A stretch of DNA of 64,000 nt from Linyphia triangularis. Taxonomy: Eukaryota > Arthropoda > Arachnida > Araneae > Linyphiidae. The stretch is taken from NCBI GenBank assembly GCA_963978545.1, contig OZ021722.1, forward strand, positions 62,001 through 126,000. The letters run 5' to 3'. Position 1 is the first letter of the stretch. Each line of letters begins with the position of its first letter. The notes beneath the pieces were generated by a model, which saw nothing but the letters and a program-made list of their open reading frames with translations, did no database searches and was not told the DNA's origin. Of this stretch, positions 34,085-44,764 are shown in pieces. The position numbers and the translations under genes are program-made.

Positions 34085-34440
34085 CTGGAATTGATGTGGA
34101 TGACAGTCCATTCTATCAAATTTTGGGGCTGTTACCGTAACTAAAAGGTCGCTTTTACGGAATACTAATAAACCAACTTGCCGTCATCGCATGAAAATAG
34201 CATTGTTGAATTTCTTTCTTATTGCAAAATATTTTTTTAATAAATAAGTAATAAAATTACTTAAATCATAATAAATAAATGATATTTGGATGTGAGATTC
34301 ACGTTCATTTTTAATAAATAAATTTTGAAATATGCTGATAGAAATGTTTTTGATATCAGCACTGTGTTAATGAATATAAAAAATGACAATGCATATAAAT
34401 GATTTTTTAAAAACTCTGTTTTTATGAGTTTTAATTGTTT
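34085..34440 (+). repeat. Dispersed repeat R, copy 4
   Basis: Contains CAAATTTTGGGG-type and AAAAGGTCGCTTTTACGGAA phrases and the TTAATGAATATAAAAAATGA end. This is the only well-preserved copy not next to a recognised exon. Confidence 0.7.
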
Positions 34441-34849
34441 AGCCCATGTACACCTATAATATGTTTGAAATTATATAGTGGAAAAATATTTTTACTTTAG
34501 AAACAAGTTTACATGTAAAGTGGTTAAATATGAATAAGATAAAGTAATGTATCACCAATGTTATAAATTAAATATTTGACATTTCAAAATATCTGAATAT
34601 GATAATGTGTACAGCTAAATATTTTGATGTGTTTTTCAATGTCATTGTTTATGAAGTAATCAGTATTAGCTTTATAAAATTTTGCTTGGAATTGTGCAGT
34701 TTTTATTTCAACAAGAACCTTTATTGCTTTATCTCCAAAGTACCTTTATTGGACCTTCCAGTGAGGTGAACCTAGTTTTGAGGACTTTGAATACTTGCAT
34801 TGAATTACAAATACTTTGTCTAAATAAGATATCTCTCACAATTAGGAAA

Positions 34850-35170
34850 CGTCAATGCCCTAATATTCTCTAAATTTTAGTTTCTCTGAAATTGTACTTG
34901 AATTTTTTGATAATTCCTAAATCAAATAAAAAGACTTTCCTCTACAATCCAGATAATCCTCCAGAGGGGAAAATCTTTTCTGAGATTATTCAATTTTTGG
35001 AAATTGGTAGTTTTCCCCCCGAAACATGCTTTCAAAAGCTTCATAGATATATCCCTAACTTTTTTTAAATTATCCCCAAAATTTTTGAAATTACCCCTAA
35101 TATATTTATTAATTACCTCTAAAAGGAATTATCTCTAAAATATATTTTTCAAATTATTCCTTCCTAATTT
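34850..35170 (+). repeat. Dispersed repeat, copy 2 of the 3.1-kb repeat
   Basis: Partner of 3095-3430, with the same serial TATCCCTAA/TATCCCCAAAATTTTT phrases. Confidence 0.5.
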
Positions 35171-35209
35171 CTCTATGTGCCCTCTGGATTTATTAAATAT
35201 ATTGTTCAG

Positions 35210-35370
35210 AACAAAGTAAAATCGCTTAACATGAAATCCTGTTTAGCACAAGCAGTTCTCTGCATTTAAAACTTATTGCTAATTTATTCGATTAACATGA
35301 AATTCGGTTAACACGAACAATTTTGGCAGCTCCATCAACTTTGCATTAATGGAGAAAATGGTTTGTATTT
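35210..35370. mobile_element. Pogo/Tigger-type relic
   Basis: Phrases TCGCTTAACATGAAAT and TTCGGTTAACACGAACAATT resemble the repeated TTCG-TTAACACGAA motifs in the ends of pogo-like elements. No ends or TA duplication could be fixed. Confidence 0.3.
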
Positions 35371-35899
35371 AAAAAAAATTCAAAATTTTAATGACACTCG
35401 GAAATAACACCTGTATTCCAATAAGGATTAAATTGGAAGGTGCACATTTGATCTAGCTTTCAACCAGTGTTTTAACAGTCATTTTGTATTACACTTGAAG
35501 AATTCCTTTGTAGTTGTAGTAAGTGGGCAAAATAACTTGTGCCTGATTGCCTGTTGTGCCTTTAGTCGTCATTTCATGTTATTTTACGGTTGGAATGTTT
35601 ATAAATTTCCTGAAAAATAGATATCTATATTAATTGATTACAAAAATCCTTTCTAAAGACATCATGCATTCCAGAATTTGCTGTTACTTGTATAATTTTT
35701 TTTATGAAGTACAAGGGATTTCCAAAACTATTTAACAAGCGTTTTAATTACTCAAAAAATGGGTCCATCCCTTTACTGAATATTAAGGTAATCAAAAATT
35801 ATTGCAAATTTTTAGATTTTAATTGTTTCAAATATATAACATTTGGTTACATATCATGCTCTCTCTAAATATAGCACAATGGCTATATATAACACTTGA

Positions 35900-36262
35900 C
35901 AATACCTATATTGGAAGTATCATCAGCAATGAGACATAGGGTGCAGGAATACTATGAATTAAGAGGAATTAGTTACTTTAAACTTGATTTATAGGGACTT
36001 TTTGCAGCTAGAAACAAAATTTAAGCACTGAGATTCATTGAATATTGCTACTTTCTTTTAGAAATATTTAATCATAAAAAAAAAATTATTGAAATTTAAA
36101 TATTAAAAAATGTTTTTTAAAAATCCCATGTTAAAGTTATAAAAAAATGTTTGATTTCACTGCAGTATCTTTTATTGTTACTTAGAAAATCATAGTTCTG
36201 AGTAAATCAAGTTTAAAGTATTCCTGCACCACATTGCTGATGATATGTCCAATATAGGTGTC
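35900..36262. mobile_element. Foldback element, about 360 bp
   Basis: Left arm CCTATATTGGAAGTATCATC, AGCAATGAG, GTGCAGGAATA, ACTTTAAACTTGATTTA; right arm carries the inverted forms (TAAATCAAGTTTAAAGTATT, CCTGCACCACATTGCTGATG, CCAATATAGGTG). Arms about 100 bp with a small insertion in the left. Non-coding. Confidence 0.6.
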
Positions 36263-37884
36263 ATGAACACTGCTATTTGGAACAATTCAAATCAACATAT
36301 TTCATAATTTTCGATTCTGGTTTACTTTAATGAATTGAATATTTTTTAAACTTATTTAATGGTTGTCACTAAACAAAAAAAACTTGTCTAATTTAGAAAG
36401 GTTAGTTTGAAAAAATCGCTTCTTCAGATAAGGCAATGTTAAGTTATGTATAGAAATTTTGTAAAAATTCAACAGGTTTGATCATTAATATTTTACCTTG
36501 TACAATATGTGTGCACCTTTGTAAAATTAAAGGTTTTTATTTTGAATATTGTGTACTGAGGCAAAGTAGTTGCCTTATTTGAATAAATAAACCGAATCTT
36601 ACTATGAGTATAGGTTGATTTAGATAATCGTATTTTTATGTAATTGTGGGTGTTTTCTTTAATGTTATGTACTTATTGATAATGTATTATTTTATAAACG
36701 ATAGAATGTTGAGCCTAAATAGTTATTTTAATATAAAAATGTATATTAAGTAGTAAAAGATCATTTCACTAGGCCCTTTGAAATTTGTATTGTTTTAGAA
36801 TCTCCCATTGTAAGTGTGTCTCACTATTGGTTCTGTTTTGTGTGAGGAAGTTTTTAACTAGTATTTCGAACAAATTGTTGTATTGATCATGTAAGTGAGA
36901 AATATTTCGTTACAAATAATAAAATTGTTGACTTTTCCTCTCTTATGAAACACATTTTAATATTTATGAATATTTTCACACACCTCTTTATACATTGCTA
37001 ATGTTTTGTTGTGCGATCTTAAACAGCAATATGTTTTTCAGAATTATTCTACCACACTTGGATAAACTTGTCTCCCATAAAACACTCACTTCCTCAGAAA
37101 AATGTTTTAAGGGGCTCTGGGACTCAAAATTTAAGTAATTCTCAATTTTTTTTTATTATTATTGTAAAAAATAATACAAATAGTTCTGAATAAAATAACA
37201 TAAAATTTTGGTTTCTTCTATCTTTAGTAGAACAAGAAATATTTAAGTTTTTGTTAAATGACAACTGTATCTCGGATGTGCTATCTTGAAACTGTTTTTC
37301 TCAGTGATGGCTTTTTGTCCATTTTTTTAATTCAAATGGATATATAACTTAAAAAAATATATGAAACTTTCAACAATAATTTTTCATATATATTTATTTA
37401 CTTTGTCATCAGGAATTGTGTATTTGGATGTAACTTTTTTAAAAAAAGTGTTTGGAACTTAACATACCATGTGTTTTATTTAGTTTTTGCACAATATATA
37501 TATATATTTTAAATTCTAAATATTTTATAGAAAAATCATGAAGACAATTTATGATAGGAATTATAAAAAGTAATTTAATGCAAAAATGAAGTGATTTTAA
37601 ATCTTTTTTTTTTTTTTTTTTTAAATATATTAAATTCGGGAACTGTCAAAATTTTAAAGTTTTTTAATTAAAAAAAAAAAATTAAATTTAAAAAGTTATA
37701 ATAGTTTTTTGAGTTTCAAAGCTGCTGTTCAGAACTGCATACAAATTTTTTTTAAATAATTCTATAAATAAAGATTTTAAAATTTTGAGATTGCCTTTAA
37801 AGCTTATTCAGAGAACCAAATATGGATGTTTCCGCTGAAACATATTAAAAAGGTTTAAAATTGAGTCACAAAGAGGAATCTCTT
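36263..37884. other. AT-rich intergenic DNA
   Basis: Homopolymer runs (for example T-run near 37605-37622). No supported gene. Confidence 0.5.
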
Positions 37885-37962
37885 TTATGATATATGAGAA
37901 AGCGATATTTTTCCGGGATAGAATTCAGCATCGCTCGTCCTTAAAGTTGCCAAAGAAGTCCC
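37885..37962 (-). CDS. Probable last exon of the SLC5 transporter
   Basis: On the minus strand a strong acceptor (CTTTTCTTTTTTTTCAG) precedes 78 bp in the phase required by the previous exon (phase 0). It reads GTSLATLRTSDAEFYPGKIS, then LSHIS and a TAA at 37885-37887. SLC5 C-terminal tails are poorly conserved, so homology does not help. The pyrimidine tract and acceptor abut a MITE end. Supported by splice signal and phase only. Confidence 0.42.
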   Translation of the reverse strand, partial: GTSLATLRTSDAEFYPGKISLSHIS

Positions 37963-37969
37963 CTGAAAA

Positions 37970-38205
37970 AAAAGAAAAGCTTAAGAAGAAGTCTTGTGTT
38001 CATTTTGAATACATTTACTTGAAATGACATGAATTAAAAATAATATATTTTATTTCATAGTTGAAATCTTTACGTTAATGCAGTGGTTCCACCTGCAGAA
38101 GTCTTTCCTAATTAAATAAAACAATTTATGTCATTTCATTAAGTGAAGATAAATTTTTTTCCATTTGGAAATTGGTACTGGCTAGAAGGACTGGTTGTCA
38201 ATGCA
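37970..38205. mobile_element. MITE family A, diverged copy 3
   Basis: CTTAAGAAGAAGTC start, then GAATTAAAAATAATATATTT and ATTTATGTCATTTCATTAAG as in the 27555 copy. Confidence 0.5.
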
Positions 38206-38460
38206 TTCTATCAAGTTTTGGAGGTTGCCAGTCACTAAAAAGCTGCTTTTACATACGTTTCTATTACCGTACGTCAGATGCATGTAAAATTTGGCGTTAT
38301 TTAATGATTGAAACCTTCCTCGGTTGAAGTTGACAGCATAGGATGAAAAAAATCTGCCATATTTATGTGTTTGAATCTTTATATTGTCTTCGGTTTTTAT
38401 TTTTGAGGGACTAAGTTTTCGAATGGCTAATTAATCCACTTGCCAATCAAAAAGTCGGAT
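38180..38460 (+). repeat. Dispersed repeat R, partial and rearranged copy
   Basis: CAATGCATTCTATCAAGTTT and CACTAAAAAGCTGCTTTTAC are recognisable; the rest has diverged. Confidence 0.4.
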
Positions 38461-39009
38461 TTTTTTTTTTTTTTTGCACTTAAAAGTACATAATAATAAT
38501 GTACATAATAATAAAAAAAAATCAGTTTTTTTAAACATTAATTAACATTTAACTCGTTATAATTAGCATATATTTAAACTGTGATTAATGGAGTTTTATG
38601 GGGCCAAGAAGAGAAATTATGTTTCGTAATAACATTCTTAATGTTATGAACCTCCATCTAGTTTCTAGAATATATATTGTAGTTTTTTGGTAGAATTTTT
38701 ATTAACAATAAAAATTGAAAAAATCACAATTTTGTTAACTTTTGCATTTAAAAATCTAGCAAAATTCATTTTCTTTTCTAATCAGTTTGACTGAGGTTCA
38801 AAACATCTAATAGTTAATGCAGATTCAAATAACTTTTTAAAAACATTATGTCAAACTTCAGTTATCATTGTTTAAATGCAAACACGATTGTTTTTGAGAT
38901 CATTAGCTTAAAATATTTAAATTTATTTTCGAACGAAATAGTGTGCTTCAAACTAATAAAATAACTCTCCAGCCTTCAGATGATACCACTATATATCTTG
39001 CAAAAATTC

Positions 39010-39295
39010 TATCTAGAGATTATTTTAAAGCACATATTTTCAAGGATAGCCGAAGTAGGAAAATCGCTGATCTTGCTGCCTCGCTACACATTACTTGGAG
39101 GGTAGGCTCTATTAGATTCCATTGGTTGCCATGGCAGCCGAAACTCGTTTCAGGAACACATACATGGCTGCTGTTCGAAGGAAGATCTTGATTGGAAATT
39201 TCCCTCGTGAATTGAGGCAAGAAGTCACTACCGTAGAAAATGGATCTTCATTTCAGAAAATTCTAAAAAATAATAATATTTTAGTTCTGAACTAA
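39010..39295. other. GC-richer island with open frames on both strands
   Basis: This patch stands out from its AT-rich surroundings. Plus strand: ATG at 39131 opens 54 codons (MAAETRFRNTYMAAVRRK...), stop at 39293-39295. Minus strand: open from before 39220 to 39020 with PQFTREISNQDLPSNSSHV. It could be a short coding exon on either strand or an old insertion. No recognised family, and the minus frame does not fit the SLC5 exon phase at the visible TAG acceptor. Confidence 0.25.
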
Positions 39296-39369
39296 GAAAT
39301 TTAGATGGCCGCCACTAAGATCAAGTTTTGAGGGCGAAGAAAAGTGATTCTATGGTGCAATGGTTTTCA

Positions 39370-39575
39370 CAAAATCGCTTTCCCTTTGTTAGAAACTACT
39401 TTGAAACATGAAATGACGTACGTTTTCATCTGTTAACAATAGAAAAAACCAGGCTGCATATGCATTCAAGTTTCAAATAAATTAGACTTTCGAGTTTTTA
39501 ATTTAAGTGATCACCAAATTTCAAGATTTTATAAGTTTCTAAATGCAAGAAGATTGTAACATAAAGGGACGTCTT
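39370..39575. mobile_element. MITE family A, diverged copy 4
   Basis: GTTAGAAACTACTTTG on the left, AAGTTTCTAAATGCAAGAAG and ATTGTAACATAA on the right. Confidence 0.5.
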
Positions 39576-39982
39576 AAAGTTTCAATCGGCAATGCAGATA
39601 AAGGATTATTGGAAAACATGATTTTTCCAATAGCTTTATGCGCATGCGCGATTTTAAAGAAAATCTTAATCATTCTCTCCCCTAATCCGCACATCAGATT
39701 AGAATATCGTAGGCCAATTTGTTCGGGCTGACTCACATTTTTTCAAGGTAAATTTTTTGAAACCAGGATGTTCCAAAACGTGCAAAAATGTTTAAAAAAA
39801 AAAATCCGATTTTTTTTTTTTTTTTTAACCGAATGCCATACTTTCGTTAACATGAGGGTAATTGAAAGTAAAATGTATATAAAAAAAAAATTGGTATTTT
39901 CTTAAAACTTGTAATATTAAATAGTATTTTTTGAAGATGTAGTGTTTTCAAAATCCTTGGTTTCCGAGCAACTCAAACTTAC

Positions 39983-40092
39983 TCGTCTTCTCTGTATTAT
40001 CTTCTTTATGTTGCGCTCCGGCATGAATTTCCCAAGCCAAAGTACGGCAGGCGACAAAAGGCGTTTGTCGATTTCTTCACCTTTTGTGGAAC
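39983..40092 (-). CDS. SLC5 symporter exon, cytoplasmic tail
   Basis: Minus-strand acceptor TTTTTTTAAAG and donor GTAAGT frame 110 bp. The first two bases complete the Gly codon begun in the 41393-41493 exon; the protein continues STKGEEIDKRLLSPAVLWLG and KFMPERNIKK. A D-x-(R/L)LLSP segment directly after the last membrane helix is typical of SMCT/SMVT-type SLC5 proteins. Ends phase 0. Exon-level conservation and clean signals indicate a working gene. Confidence 0.8.
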
Positions 40093-40179
40093 CTTTAAAA
40101 AAACAAAAGTACGGCTGGAAATCAGATTTTTTTTTTATTTTATTAAAATAAAGAGTCATCTTTTATATAAATTAAGGGG

Positions 40180-40540
40180 AGTTGGCACACTCAGTGCATT
40201 TAACAGACACTTGTTATTCTACTGAAGTTAGCTTTTGATTGTAATTCATTTGCTTTTTTTAAAAGTGAATTTTCTTGAAAGTAACTCAAATTTGTTAAAA
40301 ATCACGAGTTGTTTTTGCCGAAATAAGCCACAAACAAAAAAAAAAAAAAAAAAAAATAACAAAATCTCATTTCTCTATGTACAGACACATAAAAAGAATA
40401 TGTGATAAAATTTTTAGGAAGATAGTTTGTGCAGTTTCTGAAAAAAAGCATATGAAAAATGTAGTTTTGCGAAATCGTATTTTAAAGAAAATTTTACTTA
40501 CACTAATAATTACCAATATTTTGTTCAAAACTTATTAAAA
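40180..40540 (+). repeat. Dispersed repeat, copy 2 of the 30-kb repeat
   Basis: Partner of 30004-30440, interrupted by a poly-A run at about 40331-40353. Confidence 0.65.
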
Positions 40541-41019
40541 ATACTTCTAGTGGAGGTATTACAAATGAGATAATTAAAATTTAAACCAAACAAAAATTTT
40601 AGGTACCAACTTCCTTTGGTTGGACAAAAAAATGGAGACAATTTTACAAATGCAGCCAAATATATTAGTCTCGTGTATTTCATTTCAATAATAATTCAAT
40701 TATAGATTGGTACATTCCATTAACCATTTCTTCTGCTTTTTTTTTTTTTTCACTCATTACAATGAATTTAAAATAAGCAGAGGGCAATTCTCTGGATGAC
40801 GCACAGAACATACCCCCCCCCCCATCTATAATTAATAATGTGTCTATAAACACCTACTTAAAATTGAAGTAGAGCTCTGAAATTTCAACATAAGTAGTTT
40901 TTGTCTTCTAATTTTGCTTTCCACAAACACGTGTTAAAATAATCTTAAAGGGGTGTTGTATTATTGTATTAACATTTTTTTTTTTCTCGACAAGGGAAAG
41001 GCTTCCAATATTATGGCTT

Positions 41020-41240
41020 TACGAAGAAATTAGATTTTAGTGAGTGAAGCTAGCTTATGCTTACGCAACGAACGAATCGAGCTCGATTTTGCGTAGCGAT
41101 GAACCTTCCTGCGAGTGAAGCGCCAAAAAACTGGGATCTATACACGAATGACAGATTTCCGCAATGCAAGGCCTCACAGCTAGTTAAAATATTTCGCATG
41201 TTAAAATTTCGTAGCGAAGCAAGGGTATTCCGCTAGTTTT
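41020..41240. repeat. Repeat ending GGGTATTCCGCTAGT
   Basis: Ends TAAAATTTCGTAGCGAAGCA, AGGGTATTCCGCTAGTTT. The inverse of the same phrase occurs at 54650-54695 (CTAGCTGAATACCCGTGCTG, AGCTACGAAATTTTA). This end motif is, to my knowledge, widespread in invertebrate genomes; its element class is unclear to me. Confidence 0.45.
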
Positions 41241-41392
41241 TAAATATCATTAGAAAATAAAATACATTTGCGAGTTTAAAAAAAATTAGTGGTAAAGAAA
41301 ATTCACATATCTATTATCCTCACTTGGTGCCCGAATGAAAACGCACGACCAATCTGCACGCCTGTGTTTTTACCAAAGTGAAGTTGAGTTAC

Positions 41393-41493
41393 CTGTGAGG
41401 AGACTGACGAAAATTCCGACGATTAAAACGACGACGAATCCGATGGCGCTGAGCCACAGGTAGGACAATCGATAGGGAGGGAGAATGCCATCA
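41393..41493 (-). CDS. SLC5 symporter exon, last membrane helix
   Basis: Minus-strand acceptor TTTTTTACAG and donor GTAACT frame 101 bp. The first base completes an Asn codon from the upstream exon, giving LPNNDGILPPYRLSYLWL then SAIGFVVVLIVGIFVSLLTG. This is the extracellular loop and final hydrophobic helix of the SLC5 fold. A 10.2-kb intron separates it from the upstream exon. Confidence 0.87.
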
Positions 41494-41510
41494 CTGTAAA
41501 AAAGAAAAAA

Positions 41511-41990
41511 GACTTATTTATTAACTTCGATTTTGTGTGTAGGTTTTTTTGTGGGGATGTTCGTCGATCCCCTTTGCTGTCATCCAATCTGGCTGAAACT
41601 TGGCAGATGGATTCGATAACAATGCATTCCATCAAAATTTGGGGACTTTTACTGGTCACTAAAATGTCGCTTTTATGGAATACTAATTAACCAACTTGCC
41701 GTTATTCGACCATTAAAGAAACTCTTTTCTGTTGCTAACATTGTTTTAATAACTAAATAATAAAATTATTTTAATCAGAATAAATAAAAGTTATTTGGAT
41801 GTGGACACATTAATTTTTAATGAATAAATTTTGAAAAGTAGTTTACCTCATAGTTAGCTGAAAAAGATGTTTTTATTTGATGGAAACACCTAACAGGCAA
41901 CAGAATTGGTACTGTTTTAATGAATATAAAAATTGGCAAAGGATTTATATTAAAAACTTTGGTTTTATGGGTTGTATAATCGATAGCCAA
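41511..41990 (+). repeat. Exon-adjacent dispersed repeat R, copy 5
   Basis: TTAACTTCGATTTTGTGTGT start, TGGCTGAAACTTGGCAGATG, ACAATGCATTCCATCAAAAT, end TTTATGGGTTGTATAATC. It begins about 20 bp from the SLC5 exon, in opposite orientation to that gene. Confidence 0.75.
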
Positions 41991-42229
41991 TTTAGAGAAC
42001 AAATTAATGACCTACTCAGAGTTCCTGAAATTTAAATGAAAGAAATACTTAGGTTAAGGAGTCATTGACAATTTATTTCACTTCCAGATTTGACGGTAAT
42101 CGATGACGTCCTTCCATACTGCCGTATCAGCAAACGATTCAATTGTTTGTGGTATTCTACTTGAAGGTTTCGTTAAACTGAATAATGTATTTATGTCAAG
42201 TTATGAGAGATTTGTCCAATGATTAGGAT

Positions 42230-42440
42230 TGTAGGACTTTGCAAGTGCCTAAAAAAAGGTGCCACAGATTGGTGAACGCATACCACGATAAGTATCATCT
42301 TTCAAATTTACAGGACATTGGCCAAATTCTGAATGGAAAGGCAATTTTCAGTAAAATTTATTTGGGATGAGCATTAAATCAGCTCTTGGTTTATTGGAAA
42401 GACGAGTGTGATAACTCTTTTTGTCTTATTTAAATTCATG
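42230..42440 (+). pseudogene. Ty3/gypsy reverse transcriptase relic
   Basis: With frame changes the plus strand reads VPKKGATDW, NAYHDKYHLSNLQDIGQILN and GKAIFSKIYLG-ALNQLLVY. This parallels the Ty3 block containing PDRYP-P-IQDF, GK-IFSKIDL and A-HQI-V. It may be part of the same old element as 43540-44290, separated by rearrangement. Confidence 0.65.
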
Positions 42441-43130
42441 TTCATGTCATAATAGTACCACTAGTGATTAGATAGTGGAAGAGAAACCAATTTTGTTTGA
42501 AAATCAATGAGTTTCGTAACATCAACGAAATCTATTCTGCTTAAAGTAAAGCAGATTCCATTCGATCATGGTGTCCACTTTCAGTAGATTCTTTCCTTTG
42601 TGGACATTCTTATAGTAAAGAATGGCGGATAAACTTTTGCTAACGGGAAACTTCACCTTTTCTGTAATTATACTGACCAGAAAACTTCAGTGGAGCCCAT
42701 CACTGGTATATGGGTGCCTCGGGAATGACCTCCCGTAAGGCTCTCGAACTGTAATTTCTAGACTAGCTAACGATCACATCACATTCAACGAGGAAAGCCA
42801 CCTGCTACGACCACCAGGCTTCATCGTTTGAACCGCTCAAAGGAGGATCCTTTTCTTGGACTCGACTTCCTTAGAGTCAAAGGACTCATGGATCTCACCT
42901 GACTCTGTGGAGGTTCAACAACTCTCATAAAGATCAGACAATAGATTTAAATTGTATAAAAAATCTGCACCAATTATTAGAATCTGCACCAATTCAACTA
43001 TAAGAATATTCATTTAAAAATTCGCCTGAGACCAAAATCCAAATGTAATGTTGTTGTTTTTTTTTTGTTTTTTTTGCTTATACTTGAATTGCAGAACCAT
43101 TGGGTAATTTGAACAGGATTTCGTATTTGC
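42441..43130. other. Intronic DNA, not identified
   Basis: 42640-42960 is less AT-rich than its surroundings but I recognise no product on either strand. Confidence 0.4.
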
Positions 43131-43199
43131 AAATGTGTTGTTGGGCTAATTGATGTATCCGTACCAACCCTGTGTTGCCGTTTATTACCATACTTATCA

Positions 43200-43495
43200 A
43201 AATTTATTTAAAATTATTAGCGTGGTTTCAGATGGGAAAGTCAACTATTAATCAAATACATGCTATCAGACAAATTTTGGAAAAAAACTATCATGTACAA
43301 CATAAATACTTACCATCTCTTTGCTGATTTTAAAGCGGCATACGATAGCATAAATCGTGAAATACTTTTTGAAACTATGATAGAATTTGGAATTCCCAAG
43401 AAGGTTATTGATCTGTCTAAAATGATTGTGCTAAAAGTAAAATGTAGAGTTAATTTTACGTACATCAGCACTAAGCAATACAAAAATTAAACCTC
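43200..43495 (+). pseudogene. Non-LTR retrotransposon RT fragment
   Basis: With one frame change: GKSTINQIHAIRQILEK then YNINTYHLFADFKAAYDSIN and REILFETMIEFGIPKKVIDL. This is the F-DFK-AYD active-site block of LINE endonuclease-reverse transcriptases. The C-terminal part of the same kind of protein is at 44765-45300, so the intervening Ty3 DNA probably split one element. Clade not assigned. Confidence 0.75.
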
Positions 43496-43539
43496 AATTA
43501 CTTAATACTGGCTTTTCAAGTTCTTTTAACCCGTTTAAG

Positions 43540-44290
43540 AAGGTAAACCGTCACAGAAGCCCTACTGGAAGACATTTTGGTGTCATGAAAACTTCATCAG
43601 GGAAAGATTCTTCTGGGATAAAGCAAAGTCCAACGTGGAGAAGTGGTGAAAGTCCTGTGATGCACGCAATTCATGGAAGGGGCAGAGGACCCGAACTCGT
43701 GGAAAGTTGCAACGTTACAACGTAGGAGCACCATTTGAAAGAATTGCGTTGGATGTCTTAGGTCCCTATCTCACACAACTAATTACAAGAAATATATCCT
43801 AGTTGCCATGGACTACTTCAGCAAGTGGCCAGAAGCATACGCAATTCCGGACCAGGAAGGCACAACCCTAGCAGATGTCCTCGTACAGAATTACATCTCC
43901 CGATTTGACGTACCCCTGCTGATACATTCCGACCAGGGGACGAACTTCAACTCTGCGGTCTTCACTGGGCTGTGTGACTTGCTCGACATGGAAAAGACTC
44001 GTACAACTCCCCTGCACCCACAATCCAATGGAATAGTCGAACGGTTAAATGGAACGATTCTGAATCATCTCTCTTTGTTTGTTTCTAAGAACCAGCAAGA
44101 TTGGGATCAGAAACTTCCACTGTTCCTGTTGGCCTGCAGAAGTGCTACTCACGAGACCACTGGATTTACACCATCTCAAATGATGTTTGGAAGGGACCTT
44201 AGGCTACCCTGCGACCTCCTCTTTGGACGACTACCGGACACTCCTTCCTCGCCGATATTATATATCAGTCTGGGGAATCGCCGATGACTT
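43540..44290 (+). pseudogene. Ty3/gypsy integrase fragment
   Basis: Zinc-binding part (GRHFGVMKT) near 43570, a broken stretch, then from 43808 an open core: MDYFSKWPEAYAIP (first Asp), LIHSDQGTNFNS (second Asp, about 43928) and QSNGIVERLNGT (Glu, about 44036). Then PLFLLACRSATHETTGFTPS and FGRDLRLPCDLLFGRLPDTP follow. The C-terminal half is missing and LTR remnants follow directly. Closely similar phrases (ETTGF-PS, FGRD-RLPC-LLFGR-PDTP) occur in the element at 46057-49769. Confidence 0.85.
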
Positions 44291-44340
44291 TGATGAATTC
44301 CGATCATTGGCCGACGAAACGCCATGCAGTGATTGCTACT

Positions 44341-44760
44341 AGGGATTAATTTAAAATTGTACTGTATTTTATTTTATCTTATTTTATTTACTAACAGCGA
44401 TAATACGCCGACCAAACGGTATAGTGGTTAGCGTACTAGCTTCTAGACCGCGAGGTTGCGGGTTCGAGTCCCGTGTCAGGCATGGGTGTTTGTAAATGTA
44501 TGTTGGCTTGTCTAATGACGAATGTTTCGGCGCATTATAGCCCTCGTGTTGCTGACGGCGCCAGATAATCTGAAAACAACCAACCAACCAACAGCGATAA
44601 TACATGTTAGAAAAAAGTGGCAATACCTAAAGCAATCAAGAAATTTCGAGATGTTTCTCTTTTTTTTGTAGCCGTGGCTCGATATTTCAAAAAAGTCCTC
44701 ACGCGCGTCTGTAAATACAAGACCGCAGATCGGGTAAGTTTTCAGTCAGTTACCGCCAAT
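44341..44760 (+). repeat. Ty3 LTR remnant, split by a SINE
   Basis: 44341-44406 and 44604-44760 together match the LTR at 46057-46515 (TAACAGCGATAATAC, GAAATTTCGAGATGTTTCT, TCGGGTAAGTTTTCAG). A SINE sits between them. Confidence 0.82.
44407..44589 (+). mobile_element. tRNA-derived SINE, 183 bp
   Basis: It starts with a tRNA-like head: A box within GGTATAGTGGTTAGC (44418 onward) and B box GGTTCGAGTCC (44461-44471). A non-tRNA body follows and the tail is CAACCAACCAACCA. A perfect 14-bp target duplication AACAGCGATAATAC flanks it (44393-44406 and 44590-44603), and the intact LTR at 46057 has this site once. Confidence 0.93.
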
Positions 44761-44764
44761 AATG

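Noticed and set aside
44407..44480. A functional tRNA gene
   Set aside because: A and B boxes are present, but the sequence continues into a repeated non-tRNA body, has a CAAC tail and a target duplication, and a second copy exists at 53413. It is a SINE.
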